Below, piece by piece: positions 53,515-58,833 of a stretch of 58,833 nucleotides of DNA. The notes under the pieces were generated by a model. That model saw only the letters and a program-made list of their open reading frames with translations. It ran no database searches and was not told the origin of the DNA. The DNA comes from Sneathiellales bacterium (GTDB lineage: Bacteria > Pseudomonadota > Alphaproteobacteria > JANQFL01). Where the stretch lies: NCBI GenBank assembly GCA_028277845.1, contig JANQFL010000095.1:1-58833 (forward strand), written 5' to 3'. Numbering within the stretch: the stretch's first letter is position 1; each line of letters starts with the position of its first letter. A program made the position numbers and the translations under genes.

Positions 53515-56468
53515 GACCGGTACTCCTCGGCCAATGGTACGCGTATCGTCTGCGGCGCATTGCCCTCTTCGTGGTTGGCCCACATGAGCCGGTAAGCCTC
53601 CTCCAGATGCCGGGTCAGGCGTTCGGCATCGAACAAGGCGGCGGTTTCGATATTGACTTTCAGTTTCTGCTTGATCGCGGCCAGACGGTCGGGGTCGGTT
53701 GCCAGCTCATAAGCCAATTCTTCGTATTCTTCTATGCTTTCGGTGACGAGTTCTTCCAGACCAACGGCCGTCAGCAGGGTCGCGCCGTTGCGGGAAGGCG
53801 GGCTGTCGCCGGCGACTGTCAGAACGGGGGTGCCGACCCAGAGAGAATCCGTCGTCGTGACGCCACCGCCGTGGTAGAGGTTGTCGAGCGCCAGGCCGAC
53901 CAACCGCTGCCGCGATAAATGGAATTCATGTTTGATGGACTCGGCGAAGATCAGGCGGTCCGGGGCGACACCGCGTACCTCGGCTTCACGGCGCAAATTG
54001 GCTCGGCTGACTTCGGTACCCTGAATCAACCAAAGCACACTGTCCGGAATGCGTTTCAATAGACGCATCCAGATGCTGAACATCTTCGGATCGAACTTGT
54101 AGTGGGAATTGAAGTTGGCGAATACGAAGCCGTTTTCCGGTAACCCGCAGCCTTCTCGTGTGACGGGATCCGGATCGATCTTCGATTTGGTCGTGGCCAT
54201 GAACGTGTCGGGAAGATAAACGAGTTCCTCGGCGAAGTACTGTTCCATGCCGGGCTTCACCTGGCGCGGATCGGTGATCAGGTACTGGATGTAATCTCCA
54301 CCGACCGTGGACGAATAGCCCAGATAATGGGCCTGGATGGGGGCCGGCTTGAGGGCGAATATGCCGGGCCGCGAAAATCGTGTCGGTCCGGCCAGGTCGA
54401 TGAGAATGTCGATGCCGTCGTCGTAGATCAGTTTTGCCGCGTCTGCCAGCGACGCTTTGCTGATGTCGTGAAACCGGTCGAAGTTTTCAGCAAAATACTC
54501 GGTCATCTCGTCCTTGGCGACGGGAGACAGGGAATAGCCGCAATATTCGAATTCATCCCGGCTGTGTCGCTCCAACAGACCTTTGAATGCGACGGCAACC
54601 GAATGGAAGCGGAAATCCGGTGACACATAGCCGACACGGATCTTGTCCTTCGGCATGCGGTTGCCGTGATCGAAGTGCAGACCTTCGCTGATGCCTTTGA
54701 CGGCCATGGCCGTACGTCTGGCGGCGGCCTTGGCGACTCCGTGGCGCAAATCCATCGAGGCGGACGTGCACAGCAACTCGAAACCGGTTATGGCCGGAAT
54801 GCGGTCGGCGTCGATATCCTGCTGCGCCAGGGAAATCATGCGGTCGGTGACGGCTTCCAGATTCGTCCAATTGCAGGTTTGCATGAGCGAATGGGCGAGG
54901 TAGGAATAGGCAATCCGGTATCCTGGCCGGGCTTCCAGCGCCTTTTTGAAGGTCACCACCGATTCGTCGAACCGGCCCATGACCTGCAGAACATTGCCGA
55001 GATTGAACAGGACTTCGGGTTGGTCCGGATAATCGGACAACAGGTCCCGGTAGACCTCAAGCGCATCGAAATAGTGTCCGAGTGCCTGATAGGCGAGCGC
55101 CAGATTGTTCCGGGCTTCCAGATGCTTGGGTTTCAGCTCGATCGCGGATTTGAAGTATTTGACCGATTCTTCGTGCCGCGCCTGATTGTTGAGCAGCAAT
55201 CCCAGTGTGTTGTGAATGTTGGGCGAATCGGGAATACGTTGCAGTCCTTCGTCGAGGACCTTGTATGACTCGTCAAAGCGCCCCGCTTCCCGCAAGGCGT
55301 TGCCGAGGTTGCTCACCGCCATTTCAAATGTCGGCTCCAACGCGACGGCACGGGAATAGGCTTTGATGGCGTCGTCTTTGCGTTGCAAGGATGACAACGA
55401 ATTGCCGAGGCTGTTATGGAGCAGAATGTTGTCGGGCCATTTGGTGAGGCCGGCTTCCAAGATCTCGATCGCTTCGCCGAATTTGCTGTCTGCGTGCAGG
55501 GTTGCGCCCAGATTGTTGTAGATGTCCGCGATGGAATCGTTCAGTTCCAGGGCGCGCCTGAAATACTTGGTGGCTTTTACCCACTTTTTCTTGGCATGGA
55601 ACAAATTCCCAATGTGAAAGGCGGTGCTTGTTTCATCGGACGTTTGATCGAGATATGCGTCGAACAGGGCAATCGCGCCCTTTTCATCGCCGCCGTCGTA
55701 CAGAAGCTGGGCCAGTCCGTTTACGGCGTCGAGATGTTCCGGCTGCAGCTCAAGCACTTTGCGGAACAGTGTTTCCGCTTCTGAACCACGGCCTTGATTG
55801 CGGGTCAGCAAGGCCAGATTGAAATAGGCCTGCGGCCATTCCGGTCTGCTGTCGATCGCTGCCCTGTAGTGCTCTTCGGCTTGCTCCGACTTGCCCATAT
55901 GGGTTTGGACGTTGGCCAAATTCGAGCGGATTTCCGGGTCGTCCGGTTCGTGCTTCAAGGCTGTTTCGAATGCCTGTTCGGCGTCCTCGACCTTGCCCAG
56001 GTGCCAGTAGGCGACTCCCAGGCTGCTGTGGACCTGGCCTTGACTGTCGTCCAATTTAAGCGCCTGCTGCAGACAGGGGACTGCGTCCTCATGCCGGCCC
56101 TGGGCCGAAAGCAGATTGCCGAGATTGGAATGCACTTGCGGCAGCATCGGATTGACCGCCAAAGCTTTGCGATAGCAGTCTTCCGCTTCATCAAATCTGC
56201 CTTGAACCTGGCGCAGATTTCCGAGATTCGTCAGGGTGTCGGGCTCGGACGGCAGGATTTCGAGAATTTTCTCGTAGCACACCGCGGCGCTGTCCAAATC
56301 GCCGTCGGCCGCGGTCAAGGCGGCCAAGTTGAACAGGGCGCCGATGTGATTCGGGTTGATTTCGAGCGCGTGAAGGTAATGTTGTGCCGCCTCGGAATGT
56401 TGACCTGCTCGGTGATACGCCAGGGCACTCGTGAACAGGGAATCAAAATCTTGTGCAATCTCGGACAT
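53511..56468 (-). CDS. TPR-containing GT41 (O-GlcNAc transferase-like) glycosyltransferase
   Basis: 985-residue soluble protein. About 15 tetratricopeptide repeats fill residues 10-570; the catalytic domain of the O-GlcNAc-transferase (GT41) type lies at about 600-970. It shows KIRVGYVSPDFRFHSVA, the FANFNSHYKFDP segment and DNLYHGGGVTTTDSLWVG, the UDP-site region. The TPR part should bind protein acceptors. Caulobacter FlmG, a flagellin glycosyltransferase, has the same layout. The nearest protein gene beyond its promoter is flagellin, so flagellin is the likely acceptor. Confidence 0.9.
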   Translation of the reverse strand: MSEIAQDFDSLFTSALAYHRAGQHSEAAQHYLHALEINPNHIGALFNLAALTAADGDLDSAAVCYEKILEILPSEPDTLTNLGNLRQVQGRFDEAEDCYRKALAVNPMLPQVHSNLGNLLSAQGRHEDAVPCLQQALKLDDSQGQVHSSLGVAYWHLGKVEDAEQAFETALKHEPDDPEIRSNLANVQTHMGKSEQAEEHYRAAIDSRPEWPQAYFNLALLTRNQGRGSEAETLFRKVLELQPEHLDAVNGLAQLLYDGGDEKGAIALFDAYLDQTSDETSTAFHIGNLFHAKKKWVKATKYFRRALELNDSIADIYNNLGATLHADSKFGEAIEILEAGLTKWPDNILLHNSLGNSLSSLQRKDDAIKAYSRAVALEPTFEMAVSNLGNALREAGRFDESYKVLDEGLQRIPDSPNIHNTLGLLLNNQARHEESVKYFKSAIELKPKHLEARNNLALAYQALGHYFDALEVYRDLLSDYPDQPEVLFNLGNVLQVMGRFDESVVTFKKALEARPGYRIAYSYLAHSLMQTCNWTNLEAVTDRMISLAQQDIDADRIPAITGFELLCTSASMDLRHGVAKAAARRTAMAVKGISEGLHFDHGNRMPKDKIRVGYVSPDFRFHSVAVAFKGLLERHSRDEFEYCGYSLSPVAKDEMTEYFAENFDRFHDISKASLADAAKLIYDDGIDILIDLAGPTRFSRPGIFALKPAPIQAHYLGYSSTVGGDYIQYLITDPRQVKPGMEQYFAEELVYLPDTFMATTKSKIDPDPVTREGCGLPENGFVFANFNSHYKFDPKMFSIWMRLLKRIPDSVLWLIQGTEVSRANLRREAEVRGVAPDRLIFAESIKHEFHLSRQRLVGLALDNLYHGGGVTTTDSLWVGTPVLTVAGDSPPSRNGATLLTAVGLEELVTESIEEYEELAYELATDPDRLAAIKQKLKVNIETAALFDAERLTRHLEEAYRLMWANHEEGNAPQTIRVPLAEEYRS

Positions 56469-56611
56469 GACCGGATTGTCGGTCGGTTATGCTTAACATT
56501 CCCTTTAACGATTTGAATTATGTCAATTGATGGAAGGCGTTACGTGCACTTGGTCTTGCACGTGGCGCGAGCATCCGGGGCACTAGTTTCTGTGGATAAA
56601 ATTGACCGGGT

Positions 56612-56640
56612 TTGCCGAATTTGCCCGGCAAAAGCTGCGC
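56612..56640. promoter_or_regulatory. Candidate FlbD-type enhancer sites before flagellin
   Basis: TTTGCCCGGCAAA at 56620-56632 is a perfect 13-base palindrome, and CCCGGCAAAAGCTGCGC at 56624-56640 resembles the ftr element bound by the sigma-54 activator FlbD in Caulobacter. It lies about 130 bases before the sigma-54 promoter, a typical enhancer distance. The consensus is recalled, not computed. Confidence 0.5.
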
Positions 56641-56760
56641 TTGGAGGCAGATTTTTCCCATTAACCATAACTGATATTGGCCGTTTGGCACGAATTTTGA
56701 TTAGAAAAAACACTATAAAAAACAATGCGTTATCGAGAATTTTCTCCGTTTGGCACGGTT

Positions 56761-56776
56761 TGGCACGGCGGTTGCC
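56761..56776 (+). promoter_or_regulatory. Sigma-54 promoter of the first flagellin gene
   Basis: TGGCAC-GGCGG-TTGC matches the -24/-12 consensus of RpoN promoters exactly, with correct spacing. Transcription would start about 56786-56788, leaving a leader of about 75 bases before the flagellin ATG at 56863. Class IV flagellin genes in Caulobacter relatives use this sigma factor. Confidence 0.88.
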
Positions 56777-56824
56777 ATGGTTAGGTCAGGCCGAATTGCC
56801 ATGAGGCCGACGTGCAAGAAGCCG

Positions 56825-56854
56825 ATCCGCGCAAAATCACATGCGGATAAGGAG
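56825..56854 (+). promoter_or_regulatory. Leader hairpin and ribosome-binding site of first flagellin
   Basis: ATCCGC (56825-56830) pairs with GCGGAT (56843-56848), and the stem ends immediately before AAGGAG (56849-56854), the flagellin ribosome-binding site. FlbT, encoded two genes away, is known in Caulobacter to act on flagellin mRNA leaders, so this stem is a plausible target. Confidence 0.5.
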
Positions 56855-56862
56855 AAAAACCG

Positions 56863-57684
56863 ATGACGCTCTCTGTTAACACCAATCTTGGGGCAATGAT
56901 TGCCCTGCAGAATTTGAATTCGACAACCGGCGATCTCGAAAAGACCCAATTGCGTATCACCACGGGTCTGAAGGTCAACGGTCCGAAAGATGACGCATCC
57001 ACCTATGCGATCGCTCAGAACATGCGCGGCGACATCGCCGGTTACCACGCTGTCAAGACGGCGATGGCCGGCGGCGAATCGACCGTCAATGTGGCGATCA
57101 ATGGTGGTAAGTCGATTTCCGACCTGCTGATCCAGATGAAAGCCAAAGTGGTGCAGGCCAACCAGGCCGGCCTCGATGCCGCATCGCGGACGGCATTGCA
57201 CAATGACTTCGTGCAATTGCGCAATCAGATCGAGACCATTGTCGCCACGGCGGAATTCAATGGATCCAACCTGATCAAATCCGGCGCATCCAACCTCAGC
57301 GTGTTGAGCACGGTCGACGGGTCCACGATCACCGTTTCGGCGCAGAACATGAGCACGACGGGTCTGAGCATTCAGTCCGCCAGCCTCCTGACGTCCGCCA
57401 ATGCCCAAAGCGCCCTGACGTTGATCAATACCGCCATGGTGACCTTGTCGGACAAGCTCGCGAACCTGGGTTCGTCGTCCAAGCGGATCGAGATTCAGAG
57501 CGAATTCACCACCAAACTGGTCGACATCCTGGATGCCGGCGTGGGCAACCTGGTGGATGCCGACATGGCCAAGGAAAGCGCCCAATTGCAGGCCCTGCAG
57601 ATCAAGCAACAGCTTGGTGTTCAGGCCTTGGCGATTGCCAACCGGAACCCGCAGACGATCCTGTCCCTGTTCCAGGGCGGCTAA
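56863..57684 (+). CDS. Flagellin
   Basis: 273-residue flagellin of the small alphaproteobacterial kind. The N-terminal helical D0/D1 region has LGAMIALQNLN and the family signature LRITTGLKVNGPKDDAS, and the C-terminal D0/D1 region ends with VQALAIANRNPQTILSLFQ. The central region is short and lacks the large variable domains, but keeps serines and threonines (SSVL-type stretches such as NMSTTGLSIQ) that could carry sugars. It has a strong sigma-54 promoter and is followed by flbT. Confidence 0.95.
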   Translation: MTLSVNTNLGAMIALQNLNSTTGDLEKTQLRITTGLKVNGPKDDASTYAIAQNMRGDIAGYHAVKTAMAGGESTVNVAINGGKSISDLLIQMKAKVVQANQAGLDAASRTALHNDFVQLRNQIETIVATAEFNGSNLIKSGASNLSVLSTVDGSTITVSAQNMSTTGLSIQSASLLTSANAQSALTLINTAMVTLSDKLANLGSSSKRIEIQSEFTTKLVDILDAGVGNLVDADMAKESAQLQALQIKQQLGVQALAIANRNPQTILSLFQGG

Positions 57685-57694
57685 TCATAATTAT

Positions 57695-57730
57695 AGGAGG
57701 GGGAGCCGGAGAACCGGCCCCAAGAGCAAA
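57695..57730 (+). promoter_or_regulatory. flbT initiation region with hairpin between ribosome-binding site and start
   Basis: AGGAGG at 57695-57700 is an ideal ribosome-binding site but lies 31 bases before the flbT ATG. Between them GGG-A-GCCGG pairs with CCGGC-CCC (57701-57721) around an AGAA loop. With the stem folded, the effective distance to the ATG is nine bases. A weak AAGAG site at 57722-57726 could serve instead. Confidence 0.55.
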
Positions 57731-58156
57731 ATGGCCTTAAAAGTAACCCTCAAGCCCGGTGAGAAGTTCGTCATCAACGGCGCGGTCGTCGTCAACGGCG
57801 ACCGACGCGCCAATTTGGTGATCCAGAACAAGGTCTCGATCCTGCGGCAGAAAGACATTCTGTTGCCCGAGGAAGCCGACACACCGGTAAAACGCATCTA
57901 CTTCGCCGTCATGATGATGTATCTGGAGGAAAAATCCCATGCGGAATTCCACCAGGAGTTTATGCAGCGCATGACGGAGTTCATCGATGCTATCAGCGAC
58001 CGCGACGCGCTGCATCAATGCCTCCAGATCATCGAACACGTGAATTCCGGAGAGTATTACAAGGCGCTCATGGGTTGCCGCGTATTGTTACCGTTTGAGA
58101 AGAAGAGACTGGAATATGTCGCTCCAAGCTTACCAGAACACGCAGAATGCAACTGA
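57731..58156 (+). CDS. flbT: Flagellin mRNA regulator FlbT
   Basis: 141-residue RNA-binding regulator. The family start MALKVTLKPGEKFVINGAVV, the NGDRRANLVIQNKVSILRQKDI block and the helical C-terminal half are clear. In Caulobacter FlbT binds flagellin mRNA leaders and promotes decay until the hook is finished. It lies between flagellin and flaF, the order known from many alphaproteobacteria. It is translated from a start preceded by a stable hairpin (see the separate entry). Confidence 0.93.
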   Translation: MALKVTLKPGEKFVINGAVVVNGDRRANLVIQNKVSILRQKDILLPEEADTPVKRIYFAVMMMYLEEKSHAEFHQEFMQRMTEFIDAISDRDALHQCLQIIEHVNSGEYYKALMGCRVLLPFEKKRLEYVAPSLPEHAECN

Positions 58157-58454
58157 AGATCCGCGTATGACCGAGTACCGGTTGATGGCCAACGTCACCA
58201 ACGCGCTGATTGATGTCGAAGGCAAGGATGGCCCGGAGTTCTACCAGGCCGTGGATTGGAACCGCCGGGTCTGGCTGAATTTCCAGGTCGACCTGGCCTC
58301 GGAAGAAAACGCCTTGCCCGATGACCTGAAGGCCCGGCTGATTTCCGTCGCCATCTGGGTCGACAAGCATTCTACCCGGGTCTTGCGCGGCGAAGACAAG
58401 ATCACGCCGCTGATCGACGTGAACCGGACCATCATGGAAGGCTTGGCCGCCTGA
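58116..58454 (+). CDS. flaF: Flagellar protein FlaF
   Basis: 112 residues with the FlaF-type segments RMTEYRLMANVTNAL, NRRVWLNFQVDLASEENALPDDLKARLIS-like sequence and the SVAIWVDKHS helix. FlaF helps translate or export flagellin and works against FlbT in Caulobacter. The ATG at 58116 lies 41 bases before the end of flbT, so the genes overlap and are co-translated. No catalytic motif is expected. Confidence 0.92.
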   Translation: MSLQAYQNTQNATEDPRMTEYRLMANVTNALIDVEGKDGPEFYQAVDWNRRVWLNFQVDLASEENALPDDLKARLISVAIWVDKHSTRVLRGEDKITPLIDVNRTIMEGLAA

Positions 58455-58503
58455 CCTGACCGTGCCTGGCGTGATGGAAAGGCGAGGGAGGACATGCTGT
58501 CAC

Positions 58504-58556
58504 TCGGCAAAATTTTCTGCCTAGGCAATTGTTGCCGGGCAGAAATTGCTCCCGGT
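58504..58556. promoter_or_regulatory. Cluster of FlbD-like palindromes before second flagellin
   Basis: GGCAA-TTG-TTGCC (58524-58536) is a perfect palindrome, flanked by CGGCAAAATTTTCTGCC (58505-58521) and CCGGGCAGAAATTGC (58535-58549). The repeated CGGCA/TGCCG pattern matches the FlbD-type element before the first flagellin. They lie about 85-130 bases upstream of the sigma-54 promoter. Confidence 0.45.
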
Positions 58557-58633
58557 GCCAAGTCAAACACGGTAAACAAGCCATTAATGTAATAAAAACA
58601 ATAAGTTATAGGCTCTTCGCCACTAGGTAATTT

Positions 58634-58649
58634 TGGCACGGGCATTGCT
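58634..58649 (+). promoter_or_regulatory. Sigma-54 promoter of the second flagellin gene
   Basis: TGGCAC-GGGCA-TTGCT is an exact -24/-12 match with the correct five-base spacing. Transcription would start near 58659, about 60 bases before the second flagellin ATG at 58720. Confidence 0.88.
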
Positions 58650-58662
58650 TGCCTAAAGCCCT

Positions 58663-58688
58663 GGACAAAATGTCCTCGGCAAAATGCC
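58663..58688 (+). promoter_or_regulatory. Tandem leader hairpins of the second flagellin
   Basis: GGACA-AAA-TGTCC (58663-58675) and GGCA-AAA-TGCC (58678-58688) stand side by side with identical AAA loops at the very start of the predicted transcript. They may protect the mRNA 5' end or be read by FlbT. Confidence 0.5.
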
Positions 58689-58719
58689 AATCAACTAACC
58701 TAGTATAAGGGGAGCCAAA

Positions 58720-58833
58720 ATGGCTTTTTCAGTAAATACCAATCAGGGGGCGATGATCGCCCTCCAGAACCTGAACACCACGGGCATGGCCCTGGAAAAG
58801 ACCCAGCTCCGTATTACCACGGGTCTGAAGGTC
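58720..58833 (+). CDS. Second flagellin, N-terminal part (cut by window end)
   Basis: The first 38 codons of a second flagellin: MAFSVNTNQGAMIALQNLN, then EKTQLRITTGLKV, nearly the same as the first flagellin with a few substitutions. The reading frame runs off the window. AAGGGGAG at 58707-58714 is its ribosome-binding site. Two flagellin genes in tandem, each with its own sigma-54 promoter, are common in this lineage. Confidence 0.93.
   Translation, partial: MAFSVNTNQGAMIALQNLNTTGMALEKTQLRITTGLKV

Larger units (their letters stand above)
56469..56862. other. 394-base divergent region before the first flagellin gene
   Basis: No gene is seen. It holds the presumed promoter of the glycosyltransferase operon on the left, FlbD-like palindromes near 56612-56640, a sigma-54 promoter at 56761-56776, and a leader hairpin just before the flagellin ribosome-binding site. 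Further TGGCAC copies lie at 56686-56691 and 56751-56756. Confidence 0.7.

Noticed and set aside
56493-56508. Possible CtrA box before the glycosyltransferase gene
   Set aside because: The two TTAA halves are eight, not seven, bases apart.
56686-56700. TGGCAC-GAATT-TTGA as a further sigma-54 promoter before flagellin
   Set aside because: The -12 element lacks the C of TTGC, which is nearly invariant. The exact match at 56761 is far better.

Overview
The window looks like a chromosomal segment from a free-living, GC-rich alphaproteobacterium, most likely of Rhodospirillales type. Supporting signs are two DUF2336 proteins, a Flp/Tad pilus locus of the Caulobacter cpa type, a ccoNOQP-ccoGHIS cluster with an FnrL-type regulator and hemN, and small flagellins followed by flbT and flaF. 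Species cannot be named from sequence alone. No rRNA, tRNA, CRISPR array, insertion sequence or phage gene was recognised.

Layout. 1-5.8 kb: a peptide-type ABC importer operon (substrate-binding protein, two permeases, two ATPases) with a terminator-like hairpin after the binding-protein gene. 5.8-10.5 kb: small metabolic genes (an N-formylglutamate amidohydrolase family protein, a DUF2817 peptidase-like protein, a DOPA dioxygenase-like protein, NAD kinase). 10.5-14.8 kb: a soluble PAS histidine kinase between two paralogous DUF2336 genes. 15.6-24.5 kb: flp pilin and cpaABCDEF-tadBC; a TadD-like TPR lipoprotein lies apart at 26.6 kb. 24.5-28.7 kb: a deaminase, an NCS2 permease, a MarR-type regulator and a GNAT-like protein. 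29.0-39.2 kb: cbb3 oxidase structural genes, its assembly genes, an FNR-type regulator and hemN, with FNR/FixK-type boxes before ccoN and hemN. 39.2-58.8 kb: a flagellar region with a FlaEY-like protein, a large sugar biosynthesis cluster, a TPR-GT41 glycosyltransferase, a flagellin gene, flbT, flaF and the start of a second flagellin gene.

The most interesting part is 42.2-56.5 kb. It encodes a nucleotidyltransferase-kinase fusion in the reverse of HldE order, a GmhA-like isomerase, a sugar epimerase, a HAD protein, an APH-like kinase, a split transketolase, two proteins of the so-called sporadic carbohydrate cluster type, three methyltransferase-like proteins and an RmlD-like reductase. Next to it are an O-GlcNAc-transferase-like enzyme and the flagellin genes. 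I infer a pathway that builds an unusual, possibly seven-carbon or carbon-extended, activated sugar and attaches it to flagellin. Both flagellin genes have near-perfect sigma-54 promoters and hairpins in their leaders, and flbT has an apparent ribosome-binding site set apart from its start codon by a stable hairpin, so layered transcriptional and post-transcriptional control is likely.
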